Source: Oscillospiraceae bacterium
GTDB lineage: Bacteria > Bacillota > Clostridia > Oscillospirales > Ruminococcaceae
Assembly: GCA_024404915.1 (NCBI GenBank)
Contig: JAKSPJ010000007.1
Location: 62,001 to 126,000 of the forward strand
Reading direction: 5' to 3'
Length of the DNA: 64,000 nt
A program made the translations under genes and the position numbers. Below the pieces are notes generated by a model. It searched no databases. It saw only the letters and a list, made by a program, of their open reading frames with translations, and was not told where the DNA came from. Of this stretch, positions 7,162-15,590 are shown in pieces. Position 1 is the first letter of the stretch; every line of letters starts with the position of its first letter.

Positions 7162-8085
7162 ATGGGAAAAATAGCATTCTTATTTGCCGGACAGGGCGCA
7201 CAGTACAGCGGTATGGGAAAAACCCTGTATGAGACAAGCGCAGCTGCAAAGGCATTGTATGATGCAGCAGAAGCAATTCGTCCCGGCACAATGAACCAGT
7301 CATTTGCAGGAACGGAAGAAGAACTGAAGAGAACAGAAAACACTCAGCCCTGCCTGTATCTTGTAGATCTGGCCGCTGCACTTGCACTGGAAGAAGCAGG
7401 CATTCATGCAGACGGTGCTGCCGGCTTTTCTCTCGGTGAAATCGCTGCACTGGCATTTGCAGGTGCATACACCTCTGAAGAAGGTTTTCAGATTGTCAGC
7501 ACCCGCGGCAAACTGATGCAGGAAGCCGCTGACGCTGCGGATACTGCAATGTGCGCAGTTGTCAAGCTGGACGCAAAAACAGTCGCTGATACCGCTGCAA
7601 TGTTTGAACAGCTCTATGCAGTCAACTTCAATTGCCCCGGTCAGACGGTTGTTTCCGGTCTGAAGAGCAGTATGCCGGCATTTTCTGAAAAAGTGAAGGA
7701 ACTGAAGGGAAGATGCATTCCTCTGGCAGTAAGTGCAGCATTCCACTCTCCTTTCATGAATGGTGCTGCTGAAAAATTCGGTGAAGCACTGAAGGCTTAC
7801 AGCTTTACAGAGATGCGTATGCCTGCCTATGCAAACCTGAATGCAAAACCCTACGACAACAATGCCGTTGCTGAAACACTGCAGCAGCAGCTTTGCAGTC
7901 CGGTACAGTGGCAGACAACCATTGAGAATATGATTGCAGATGGCTACACTGACTTTATCGAAGTTGGTGCAGGAAAAACACTCAGCGGCCTTGTAAAGAA
8001 GATTTCCGCTGATGTAAAGATTTATAATGTGGACAGTGCAGAAACACTGGAAGCAACAGTGAAGGCGGTGAAAGAATCATGCTGA
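7162..8085 (+). CDS. fabD: Malonyl-CoA:ACP transacylase
   Basis: FabD moves malonyl groups from CoA to ACP. The 307-residue protein has LFAGQGAQYSGMG at the N-terminus, the nucleophilic Ser in GFSLGEIAALAFAGAY (the family usually reads GHSLG, here Phe replaces His), a catalytic His in VSAAFHSPFMN, and the C-terminal VGAGKTLSGLVKK. The ATG at 7162 follows GGAGG. Its last seven bases overlap fabG, indicating translational coupling. Confidence 0.95.
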   Translation: MGKIAFLFAGQGAQYSGMGKTLYETSAAAKALYDAAEAIRPGTMNQSFAGTEEELKRTENTQPCLYLVDLAAALALEEAGIHADGAAGFSLGEIAALAFAGAYTSEEGFQIVSTRGKLMQEAADAADTAMCAVVKLDAKTVADTAAMFEQLYAVNFNCPGQTVVSGLKSSMPAFSEKVKELKGRCIPLAVSAAFHSPFMNGAAEKFGEALKAYSFTEMRMPAYANLNAKPYDNNAVAETLQQQLCSPVQWQTTIENMIADGYTDFIEVGAGKTLSGLVKKISADVKIYNVDSAETLEATVKAVKESC

Positions 8086-8813
8086 AGGGAAAGACAGCAG
8101 TTGTAACAGGAGGCTCCACCGGTATCGGCGCAGCAATTTGCAGAAAGCTGGCATCTATGGGTGCAGATATCGCAATCGCAGCACTGGCCTGTGACGAAAA
8201 CTCTGATAATCTGGAAAAGGAAATTTCCGAAACCTTTGGTGTCAGGATCAAAACATATGCCTGCAACGTGGCAGATGCAGAACAGTGTAAAGCCACAATC
8301 AAACAGATTCACGGCGACTTTGGCAATGTAACCATTCTTGTGAACAATGCCGGCATCACCCGTGACGGCCTGATGCTCACCATGAAGGAAGCGGATTTCG
8401 ATGCCGTTATCAATACGAATCTGAAAGGCACATTCAATATGACACAGGCATGCTATCGTATTTTCATGAAGCAGAAGTACGGCAAGGTCATTAACCTTGC
8501 ATCTGTGTCCGCATTGCTGGGTACTGCCGGCCAGGCAAACTATGCAGCATCCAAGTCCGGCATTATCGCCCTGACAAAGGTTACTGCAAGAGAGCTTGCC
8601 TCCAGAGGCGTTACCTGCAATGCAATTGCACCTGGTTTTATCTCCACGGACATGACAAAAGGTCTGGAAGATCAGTACATCGGTCAGATTCCCATGGGCA
8701 GACCCGGCAAGCCGGAAGATGTTGCAAACCTGGCAGCATTCCTGGCATCTCCGGACTCCGATTATCTGACCGGTACCGTCATCCGCATTGACGGCGGTCT
8801 TGCTATTTCATAA
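8079..8813 (+). CDS. fabG: 3-oxoacyl-ACP reductase
   Basis: FabG reduces 3-oxoacyl-ACP with NADPH. This 244-residue short-chain dehydrogenase has the cofactor motif TGGSTGIG, NNAGITRDGLMLTM (typical for FabG), catalytic Ser in LASVSALLG, and YAASK with the catalytic Tyr/Lys near residues 150-155. The C-terminus ends IRIDGGLAIS. It overlaps fabD by seven bases. Confidence 0.95.
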   Translation: MLKGKTAVVTGGSTGIGAAICRKLASMGADIAIAALACDENSDNLEKEISETFGVRIKTYACNVADAEQCKATIKQIHGDFGNVTILVNNAGITRDGLMLTMKEADFDAVINTNLKGTFNMTQACYRIFMKQKYGKVINLASVSALLGTAGQANYAASKSGIIALTKVTARELASRGVTCNAIAPGFISTDMTKGLEDQYIGQIPMGRPGKPEDVANLAAFLASPDSDYLTGTVIRIDGGLAIS

Positions 8814-8866
8814 ACAAGAGAAATATCCATGCATCATTGCAGATATTGAAAATAAAGGAGAATCAT

Positions 8867-10102
8867 ATGAACAGACGAGTTGTTGTTACCGGATTGGGTG
8901 CTGTTACACCGATCGGAAATGATGTCGCTAGCTATTGGGAAGGACTGAAGAGCGGCAAAAATGGTATCGATTTTATTACCAGATGTGATACAACAGAGCT
9001 GAAGGCTAAATTGGCTGGCGAAGTCAAGGATTTTGACCCGAAGCAGTTCCTGGATGCAAAAACAGTCCGTCAGACAGATCGTTTTGAGCAGTATGCCCTG
9101 GTAGCTGCAATGCAGGCTGCTGAAGATTCCGGCATCAAAGATCAGATTGCTGCTGACCGCCTGGGTGTATATTTTGGTTCCGGTATCGGCGGATTTGATA
9201 CATTTATCAATGAGCACAATACATTCCTGAACAGAGGTCCTTCAAGAGTATCTCCGTTCTTTATTACAAAGATGATTGCCAATATGGCAGCAGGCATGAT
9301 TGCCATTCAGCTCCACGCACAGGGCCCCTGCATCGAAGTAACTACCGCATGCGCAACCGGTACCAATGCAATTGGTGAGGCAATGCGTGCCATTCGTCAC
9401 GGCTATGCAGATGCAGTTCTGGCAGGCGGTGTAGATGCTGCAATCAACCCGGTTGCAATTGCCGGCTTCAGCAGCTGTCAGGCACTGTGCGAAAGCACAG
9501 ACAAGGACAATGCTTCCACTCCCTTTGACAAGAACAGAAGCGGCTTTGTCATGGGTGAAGGCGCAGGCGCACTGGTACTGGAAGAGTACGAGCACGCAAA
9601 GGCCCGTGGTGCAAAGATTTACGCTGAGGTTGTTGGCTACGGCAGCACATGTGACGCACACCATGTCACAGCACCGGAGAGCGAAGCAATCGCTTCCTCC
9701 AAAGCCATCGCAGACTGTCTGGCTGAAATCAGCATTGAGTGCCCGGCAGAAGAAATCTATCTGAATGCACACGGCACCAGCACTTCCCTGAATGATAAAA
9801 CCGAAACAAAGGCAATCAAGAAGGCATTCGGTGAAGAAACAGCACACAAGATTCATGTCAGCTCCACCAAGTCCATGACAGGTCACCTGCTGGGCGCAGC
9901 CGGCGCAATTGAAGCAATTGCCGCTGTAAAGGCACTGGAGAACAACCTGGTTCCGCCTACCATTAACTATAAGGAAGCAGATCCGGAGTGTGATCTCGAT
10001 ATCACCCCCAATACAGCTGTGGAAACACCGCTGACACTGGCATTCTCCACATCTCTGGGCTTTGGCGGACACAACGCTTGTATCGCCTTTGCTAAAATTT
10101 AA
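8867..10102 (+). CDS. fabF: 3-oxoacyl-ACP synthase II (KAS II)
   Basis: FabF elongates acyl-ACP by two carbons per cycle. The 411-residue protein has the catalytic Cys in VTTACATGTNAIG (about residue 162), His in NAHGTSTSLNDKTE, and Lys/His in SSTKSMTGHLLGAAGA. The C-terminus has the FGGHN signature. The ATG at 8867 is preceded by AAAGGAGAAT; an upstream in-frame ATG at 8837 would add ten residues not found in the family and lacks a ribosome-binding site. Confidence 0.96.
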   Translation: MNRRVVVTGLGAVTPIGNDVASYWEGLKSGKNGIDFITRCDTTELKAKLAGEVKDFDPKQFLDAKTVRQTDRFEQYALVAAMQAAEDSGIKDQIAADRLGVYFGSGIGGFDTFINEHNTFLNRGPSRVSPFFITKMIANMAAGMIAIQLHAQGPCIEVTTACATGTNAIGEAMRAIRHGYADAVLAGGVDAAINPVAIAGFSSCQALCESTDKDNASTPFDKNRSGFVMGEGAGALVLEEYEHAKARGAKIYAEVVGYGSTCDAHHVTAPESEAIASSKAIADCLAEISIECPAEEIYLNAHGTSTSLNDKTETKAIKKAFGEETAHKIHVSSTKSMTGHLLGAAGAIEAIAAVKALENNLVPPTINYKEADPECDLDITPNTAVETPLTLAFSTSLGFGGHNACIAFAKI

Positions 10103-10140
10103 ATGCTGGATTCTGAATAACAGATTATACGGAGGAACTT

Positions 10141-10575
10141 ATGAACCGTACAGAAATTATGGAATTACTGCCCCATCGTGACAGTATGTTATTGTTGGAT
10201 GAAGCAGAAGTCATTGATGGTGTTGCACATGGAAAAAAGAGAATCACCGGAGAGGAGTGGTTTCTGGACGGCCATTTCCCCGGTCACCCCATCGTTCCGG
10301 GTGTGATTCTGTGTGAAATCATGGCACAGTCTGTCTGCGTCTGCATGGAGAAACAGCCGGATGGCAAACAGCCGCTGACATTCTTTACCGGATTGAACAA
10401 CGTAAAATTCCGCAATCCTGTAGAGCCGGGCAATGTATTTGAAACAAGATGCGAAATCACCAAGCAGAGAGGTCCGTTCTACTGGGCAAAGGGCGAGGGA
10501 TTCGTAGAAGGAAAGCTGTGCGTCAGCGCAGAATTCTCATTTGTGATTAAGCCAGCGGAGGAATCTGAAACATGA
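10141..10575 (+). CDS. fabZ: 3-hydroxyacyl-ACP dehydratase
   Basis: FabZ removes water from 3-hydroxyacyl-ACP. The 144-residue hot-dog protein has LLPHRDSMLLLDE at the N-terminus and the catalytic GHFPGHPIVPGVILCEIMAQ (His in HFPGHP, Glu in GVILCE). The start follows ACGGAGGAA. It overlaps accD by four bases. In related operons accB precedes fabZ and accC follows; neither is here. Confidence 0.95.
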   Translation: MNRTEIMELLPHRDSMLLLDEAEVIDGVAHGKKRITGEEWFLDGHFPGHPIVPGVILCEIMAQSVCVCMEKQPDGKQPLTFFTGLNNVKFRNPVEPGNVFETRCEITKQRGPFYWAKGEGFVEGKLCVSAEFSFVIKPAEESET

Positions 10576-11387
10576 GTACAATCAAAAATATTCTCAACAC
10601 AATCACAGGTACTGTAGAACAGCCTCCCAGACTTTGCAAGGCCTGCGGAACCGAAATTCCCTACAATGAATATCTGGCAAACCACTGCATCTGCCCCAAT
10701 TGCGGCACATACTTCCGTATGCGTGCAATTGAAAGACTGGAAGCAACCGTCGATAAGGGCAGTTTCCACGAAATGGACAAAAAGCTGAAATCCAGAAATC
10801 CCATTGATTTCCCGGATTATGCAGATAAGCTTTCCAAAGCAGAAAAAGCCAGCGGTCTTGTGGAAGGCGTTGTGTGCGGCATTGGCAAAATTGACGGCAT
10901 GAGCACTGCTCTGTTTATCATGGATTCTGCATTTATGATGGGCAGTATGGGTACCGTTGTCGGTGAAAAGATCACCAACCTGTTTGAAGCTGCAACTGAG
11001 CAGAAGCTGCCGGTCATCGGATTCATTACATCCGGCGGTGCACGTATGCAGGAGGGTATGTTCTCCTTGATGCAGATGGCAAAGGTTTCCGGCGCAGTCA
11101 AGCGTCATAACGATGCCGGCGAATTGTACATCGCTGTTCTGACGGATCCTACCACAGGCGGTATTACTGCAAGCTTTGCAATGCAGGGCGATATCATCAT
11201 CGCAGAGCCGAAGGCACTGATTGGCTTTGCAGGTCAGCGTGTCATTGAGCAGACCACCGGCGAAAAGCTGCCGGCAGGTTTCCAGCGTGCAGAATTCCAG
11301 CTGGAGCATGGTTTTGTTGACATCATCGAAGAACGTCCGAGAATGACTTATACACTCTCAAAACTTCTTGCACTTCATCAGAAGTAA
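10572..11387 (+). CDS. accD: Acetyl-CoA carboxylase carboxyltransferase beta subunit
   Basis: AccD together with AccA transfers the carboxyl group from biotin to acetyl-CoA, giving malonyl-CoA. The 271-residue protein begins with the family zinc ribbon (CKACG...CICPNCG, residues about 20-45), followed by the crotonase-like carboxyltransferase core with GFITSGGARMQEGMFSLMQMAK, TDPTTGGITASFAMQGD and GFAGQRVIEQTTGEKLP. The ATG overlaps the fabZ stop by four bases. Confidence 0.96.
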   Translation: MSTIKNILNTITGTVEQPPRLCKACGTEIPYNEYLANHCICPNCGTYFRMRAIERLEATVDKGSFHEMDKKLKSRNPIDFPDYADKLSKAEKASGLVEGVVCGIGKIDGMSTALFIMDSAFMMGSMGTVVGEKITNLFEAATEQKLPVIGFITSGGARMQEGMFSLMQMAKVSGAVKRHNDAGELYIAVLTDPTTGGITASFAMQGDIIIAEPKALIGFAGQRVIEQTTGEKLPAGFQRAEFQLEHGFVDIIEERPRMTYTLSKLLALHQK

Positions 11388-11391
11388 TTGC

Positions 11392-11410
11392 GTATCCGTC
11401 TGACGGATAC
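11392..11410 (+). promoter_or_regulatory. Perfect 19-bp palindrome between accD and accA
   Basis: GTATCCGTC-T-GACGGATAC lies five bases after the accD stop. It is followed by ATTCTATC rather than a T run, so a classical terminator is unlikely. A second imperfect repeat (TGCACA/TGTGCA) lies at about 11445-11463. The 125-base gap is the longest inside the operon, so the site may be an operator, a processing hairpin or part of an internal control point. Confidence 0.45.
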
Positions 11411-11512
11411 ATTCTATCACATCGAAGCAAATAACAAAGGCGGCACTGCACAGCCATTGTGCAATGCTTCCTTGAATATCAACGCCCTTTTGGGTATGTT
11501 CAGAAAGGCAGA

Positions 11513-12310
11513 ATGAATATGGCAGTTGCTGAAAATAAAACCGCATATGAGCGTGTGCAGGAAGCAAGAAACGGCAAACGTCCCATGGGCTCCTACTATA
11601 TCGAGCACATGATTGATGATTTTGTTGAGTTGCACGGAGACCGTCGTTTTGGTGATGACGGCGCAATTGTTGCAGGTATCGGTTATCTGAATCGTATCCC
11701 TGTCACCCTGATTGCTATGGAGCGCGGTGAAACAATCGAAGAACGTATGAAGCGTCATTTCGGCTGTCCGGAACCGGAAGGCTACCGCAAGGCACTCCGT
11801 ATCATGAAGGAAGCAGAAAAGTTCCACAGACCGGTTATCTGCTTTATCGGCAGTTCCGGTGCATACTGCGGCATTGATGCTGAAGAGCGTGGTCAGGGTC
11901 TGGCCATCGCAGAGAATCTCTATGAACTGATGGGCCTGAAAACCCCTGTAATTTCCGTTATTGTCGGTGAAGGCGGCAGCGGCGGCGCATTGGCACTGGG
12001 TGTCTGCAATACCGCAATTATGCTGGAAAATGCAGTATATTCCGTTATTTCTCCGGAGGGCTGTGCAAGTATTCTCTGGAAGGATGCTTCCAAGGCTGCG
12101 GAAGCAGCAGAGCATCTGAAGCTGACCTCCTACGATTTGCTGAATTTTGAAATTGTAGAAAAGGTAATCCCGGAAACCGGAAAGACCTCCCGTGAAGTCT
12201 GCTCCGAGCTGAAGAATGAGCTTCTGAGCGAAATCGAGCGTCTGAGCCTGATGACAGAGGAAGAACTGCTGAACGACCGTTACAACAAATTCCGCAAAAT
12301 CGGAAAGTAA
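11513..12310 (+). CDS. accA: Acetyl-CoA carboxylase carboxyltransferase alpha subunit
   Basis: AccA is the partner of AccD. The 265-residue protein contains AYERVQEARN, DFVELHGDRRFGDDGAIVAGIG, CFIGSSGAYCGIDAEERGQGLAIAENL and VIVGEGGSGGALALGV, all family signatures. Two starts are close: ATG at 11513 (MNMAVAENK) and ATG at 11519 (MAVAENK), both behind AAAGG; the second has the better spacing. It is the last gene of the fab operon and is followed by a strong hairpin. Confidence 0.94.
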   Translation: MNMAVAENKTAYERVQEARNGKRPMGSYYIEHMIDDFVELHGDRRFGDDGAIVAGIGYLNRIPVTLIAMERGETIEERMKRHFGCPEPEGYRKALRIMKEAEKFHRPVICFIGSSGAYCGIDAEERGQGLAIAENLYELMGLKTPVISVIVGEGGSGGALALGVCNTAIMLENAVYSVISPEGCASILWKDASKAAEAAEHLKLTSYDLLNFEIVEKVIPETGKTSREVCSELKNELLSEIERLSLMTEEELLNDRYNKFRKIGK

Positions 12311-12321
12311 GAAATCAGAAC

Positions 12322-12355
12322 AAAGGGGACACTCCAATCACGGAGCGTCCCCTTT
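12322..12355 (+). terminator. Terminator of the fab operon
   Basis: AAAGGGGACACTCC (12322-12335) pairs with GGAGCGTCCCCTTT (12342-12355), with one A-C mismatch, around a six-base loop. The T run is inside the 3' arm. It lies 11 bases after the accA stop. Confidence 0.75.
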
Positions 12356-12514
12356 CTGCATATGCGTTTTCCAATCCCCCCGACAGGGCAACCCATAAGC
12401 AGAACTGCTCTGCCGGAAGGGCCTGGGAGTCTCCCTGCCGTATCATTGTATTATCCGATCTGAGAAAAGACCTGCCCCAATCGCATTCCTGTTCTATTTT
12501 TTTTACTTGAATAG

Positions 12515-12543
12515 TTGCAATATAATGGAAAATGTGTTATACT
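12515..12543 (+). promoter_or_regulatory. Promoter of cdaA-cdaR
   Basis: TTGCAA (12515-12520), 17-bp spacer, TATACT (12538-12543) with an extended TG at 12535-12536. The predicted start is about 40 bases before the cdaA GTG. A second TATAAT (12521-12526) lies in the spacer but has no matching -35. Confidence 0.65.
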
Positions 12544-12589
12544 ATATGATGTATGGGAATATCTGTTTGTAAGGAAGGAAGTGAGCTGT

Positions 12590-13561
12590 GTGATTGATTT
12601 TATCCGTAATGTCTGGTTTACCATGTATAATGTTTTCAAGTCCATCAAACTGGTGGATTTTATTGACATTATTCTTTTATCCTACCTGATTTATTTTATC
12701 CTGAAATTTGTGCGGGAAACCCGTGCAGGACAGCTCGTCCGGGGTATTCTTCTCCTGGTAATCACTTATTTCATCAGTGATTTCCTCGGATTAAAAGCAA
12801 TCAGCTGGATTTCTCAGCAGATTCTGAAATCCGGACTTCTCGCAATCATAATGCTGTTTCAGCCGGAACTGCGGCGTGCACTGGAGAAATTCGGTCAGAC
12901 CACATCGAAAATTTCACGGCTTACCATCGGTGAAAATGAAGGCGTCATTGCACAGTGGGATCGGGCTATCCCTGTAATCTGCGATTCCGTGGAACAGCTT
13001 TCCGTCTCCACCACAGGTGCATTGATTGTCATCGAGCGAGGCACAAAACTGGGGGAACAGATTCTGAACGGCACCGTCATTAAAGCTCTGCCCAGCACAG
13101 AATTATTCGGCAATATTTTCTATAACAAAACACCGCTCCATGATGGCGCTGTCATTATGCGTGACGGTATTATCTGGGCTGCTGCCTGCTTCCTGCCCAA
13201 GCCCCAGAAAGAGGAACTGATAGACAAGCATCTCGGCTCCCGCCACCGTGCCGCTATCGGCATGAGCGAAAATTCAGATGCTCTTGTCATTGTGGTTTCC
13301 GAAGAAACAGGTCAGATTTCTGTGGCTCAGGACGGTGTTCTTACCAGAAACTACACACGCAATTCTCTGGAACGTCTTCTGCGTACCATTCTGATTCCCC
13401 AGGAGAAGGATTCCTGGCGAAATAAGCCAATGTGGAAAAGTATTCTGCGTGACACGCTTTCTCCCCCGGAACAGCAGAATACAGCACCCAGGAAACGTGC
13501 ACAGTCCCCAAAAAAGAAGCCCTCTGCCCAACCCAGGAAGACCAATCATAAGGAGGGATAA
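12590..13561 (+). CDS. cdaA: Diadenylate cyclase CdaA (c-di-AMP synthase)
   Basis: CdaA makes c-di-AMP from two ATP at the membrane; c-di-AMP controls potassium and osmolyte balance and cell-wall homeostasis. The protein has three N-terminal membrane helices (residues about 10-95) and a DAC domain with the DGAVIM and GSRHRAAIG active-site motifs. The C-terminus is a basic, Pro/Lys-rich tail (APRKRAQSPKKKPS). The start is taken as GTG at 12590, with AAGGAAGGAAG eight bases upstream; a GTG at 12581 overlaps that site. It lies three bases before the YbbR-domain gene, the standard cdaA-cdaR pair. Confidence 0.92.
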   Translation: MIDFIRNVWFTMYNVFKSIKLVDFIDIILLSYLIYFILKFVRETRAGQLVRGILLLVITYFISDFLGLKAISWISQQILKSGLLAIIMLFQPELRRALEKFGQTTSKISRLTIGENEGVIAQWDRAIPVICDSVEQLSVSTTGALIVIERGTKLGEQILNGTVIKALPSTELFGNIFYNKTPLHDGAVIMRDGIIWAAACFLPKPQKEELIDKHLGSRHRAAIGMSENSDALVIVVSEETGQISVAQDGVLTRNYTRNSLERLLRTILIPQEKDSWRNKPMWKSILRDTLSPPEQQNTAPRKRAQSPKKKPSAQPRKTNHKEG

Positions 13562-13564
13562 AAG

Positions 13565-14983
13565 ATGCCGCATATTGATCTCCAGAAAATCAGAAAAGAA
13601 TTGGGCGAACTGCCAATCCCAAAAATTCAGCGTCCAAATCGTACAAATCTGATGTATTGGCTGCTGTCGTTGGTTTTTGCAGTGTTCCTTTGGTGCTATA
13701 TCGCCACCACAATCAAATCTGATTATTCCGTATCTTTTTCAAAAATTCCGGTGCAAATCAATCTCGCAGGCACAAAGGCAGAAAGTTATGGCCTGACCAT
13801 TATGCCCACTGCTGACGGCTCAGAAATGAATATGACGGTGGATGCCACGCTGAACAGCACCCGTGCCGCCATCGGTGCTTTGAATCGATCCGACCTTGTG
13901 GCCTATGTTGACTTTGATTCCGACGTAGAAAACACTGTCGGCATCCAGACATTCCCCATTCGGCTGCGAACAACCACCGGCAATTTTTCCGAACAGAATG
14001 TCGATATCAAGCTCTCCAGTTCCTTTATTGAACTGGAAATGGACCGGTATGAATATCTGACCGTAAATGTCAATGATATCCAGTATCCCAATCTGCGGTA
14101 TGATGAAGAAACCCGTATCAGCACGGATGGTATCACGGTAGTACCTTCCACTGTGCAGATTTACGGTCCGTCCACCCAGCTGAAAAAGCTGAATCATATC
14201 CGTGTGACGGTGGATGACAATGAAGAATTGCTGCAGACAAAGACTTTTTCCGGCTGTTCCAATTTTGCACTGATTGATGCTGATGGAAATGAGCTTCCAA
14301 AAGAGGCATTTTCCATGCCAACAACCCGTTTTGATGTACGAATTCCGGTGTTTTATTCCAAGCAGTTACCGGTGACAATCAATGTTTCGAATCTGCCGGA
14401 TTCCTTTGACGCTGCCACCATCATGCAGCGCATCCGCCTGAATGTCAACGGCATTTCCTATACTCTGCCGCAATATGGCGAAAATAATCTGATGATGACC
14501 ATTGAAACCACCGCACCGGATGAAAAAGCACAGCTGGACGGCCTGGAAGCATGGCAGATTGATACCATTCCTCTTTCACAGCTTTCCGTCAACAGTTCTA
14601 TTCCTGTTACAATCAGTATGCCGGAGGGTTATTCGGACAGCACCAATCTGGGAACGGTCTATATTATGCTGGACAGCACAGAACTGGTAGCCGAAACCAG
14701 ATGGATTAAAAACAGCGACATCGTATTTATGAATGACAATCAGAAATACCGCTATGTACTGGAATCCCCCGGCGGAAATACCCCCATCACCCTGATCGGC
14801 ACTCCGGAGGAACTGGAAAAAATCAGTTCAGAAGATATTAAAACCTCGGTAAATCTGGTGAATATCTCTGTTTCCTCGGAAGGCGTATATACACAGTCAT
14901 TCTCCGTAACACTCCCGGAACAGGTGAAAGGCGTATGGGTCAGCCCGGTTCCCACAATCAATATTGTGGTGACAGTGGCATAA
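13565..14983 (+). CDS. cdaR: CdaR, YbbR-domain regulator of CdaA
   Basis: CdaR is the membrane-anchored partner of diadenylate cyclase. The 472-residue protein has a short cytoplasmic N-terminus, one membrane helix (MYWLLSLVFAVFLWCYI, about residues 23-40), then extracytoplasmic YbbR repeats with the usual NV..L.Y....P..V.I.GP pattern (for example VVPSTVQIYGPSTQLKKL). The start has GGAGG nine bases upstream. In Bacillus the third member of the locus is glmM; here a phosphoglucomutase-family gene is 0.6 kb downstream but has its own promoter. Confidence 0.88.
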   Translation: MPHIDLQKIRKELGELPIPKIQRPNRTNLMYWLLSLVFAVFLWCYIATTIKSDYSVSFSKIPVQINLAGTKAESYGLTIMPTADGSEMNMTVDATLNSTRAAIGALNRSDLVAYVDFDSDVENTVGIQTFPIRLRTTTGNFSEQNVDIKLSSSFIELEMDRYEYLTVNVNDIQYPNLRYDEETRISTDGITVVPSTVQIYGPSTQLKKLNHIRVTVDDNEELLQTKTFSGCSNFALIDADGNELPKEAFSMPTTRFDVRIPVFYSKQLPVTINVSNLPDSFDAATIMQRIRLNVNGISYTLPQYGENNLMMTIETTAPDEKAQLDGLEAWQIDTIPLSQLSVNSSIPVTISMPEGYSDSTNLGTVYIMLDSTELVAETRWIKNSDIVFMNDNQKYRYVLESPGGNTPITLIGTPEELEKISSEDIKTSVNLVNISVSSEGVYTQSFSVTLPEQVKGVWVSPVPTINIVVTVA

Positions 14984-15042
14984 CCGGCATTCATGCTTAT
15001 TTTTCACATTTTGCAGCATCCCGATTTATAGAATTTGCCATA

Positions 15043-15071
15043 TTGCAAAATCAGTGAAAATATGGTATAAT
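15043..15071 (+). promoter_or_regulatory. Promoter of rpmE
   Basis: TTGCAA (15043-15048), 17-bp spacer, TATAAT (15066-15071). The predicted start near 15078 leaves a leader of almost 100 bases. Confidence 0.8.
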
Positions 15072-15077
15072 ATTCAT

Positions 15078-15165
15078 ATTGCGATTCATCCATAGCACTA
15101 CTGTCCGAACAGTAAACGGATGGGCTGTTATGTCCGATATTGCGCATCATAATTATGAAAGAGGT
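15078..15165 (+). promoter_or_regulatory. Structured rpmE mRNA leader (possible L31 autoregulation)
   Basis: The leader folds locally: CATCC (15087-15091) pairs with GGATG (15118-15122), enclosing TACTGT (15099-15104)/ACAGTA (15109-15114) with a CCGA loop. It ends just before the AGAGGTG ribosome-binding site. Ribosomal-protein leaders bound by L31 have been proposed for Firmicutes from comparative genomics; whether this belongs to that class needs a covariance-model search. Confidence 0.5.
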
Positions 15166-15173
15166 GAAATATC

Positions 15174-15377
15174 ATGGCAAAGGAAGGCATCCATCCGGTA
15201 TGCGAGAAGACAACCATTACCTGCCACTGCGGTAACGTAATCGAGGTTTTCTCCACAAAGAAGGACATCAAGGTTGAAATCTGCTCCAAGTGCCACCCGT
15301 TCTTCACAGGTAAGCAGAAGTTGGTTGACACAGGCGGACGTGTTGAGCGCTTCAACAAGCGTTTCAATAGAGGTTGA
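15174..15377 (+). CDS. rpmE: 50S ribosomal protein L31, zinc-binding type
   Basis: The 67-residue protein has the L31 core [57 protein letters not shown]. The cysteines (CEK..CHCG and CSKC) make it the zinc-binding (C+) form rather than the zinc-free YtiA type. Only one copy is in the window. It is monocistronic: own promoter, structured leader, and a terminator immediately after. Confidence 0.97.
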   Translation: MAKEGIHPVCEKTTITCHCGNVIEVFSTKKDIKVEICSKCHPFFTGKQKLVDTGGRVERFNKRFNRG

Positions 15378-15382
15378 TGCTC

Positions 15383-15425
15383 AAAAAGGGCGGTCAGTTT
15401 GGTTACTGGCTGCTCTTTTTTTATT
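15383..15425 (+). terminator. Terminator of rpmE
   Basis: AAAAAGGGCGGTCAG pairs with CTGGCTGCTCTTTTT, with two mismatches, around an eight-base loop, and a long T run follows (15416 onward). Confidence 0.85.
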
Positions 15426-15486
15426 ATTTTTATTGATAGCTAACAAAACATATAATATAAATTGTCAAATTTCGGTATTCTGCCCC

Positions 15487-15515
15487 TTTTCAAATTGCAC
15501 AAAATATGCTATAAT
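15487..15515 (+). promoter_or_regulatory. Promoter of the phosphoglucomutase gene
   Basis: Extended -10 TGCTATAAT (TATAAT at 15510-15515) with a weak -35 (TTTTCA, 15487-15492) 17 bp upstream. The leader is about 70 bases. Confidence 0.6.
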
Positions 15516-15590
15516 AATTGTGTGCAACTAAACGCTTGCTCATAATCTGTGTTGTTTGGATTTACGCAGATAGAAAGGAATGAAGTGATT

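Noticed and set aside
12521..12526. TATAAT as the main cdaA -10
   Set aside because: No suitable -35 at 16-18 bp; the TATACT at 12538 with extended TG and TTGCAA fits better.
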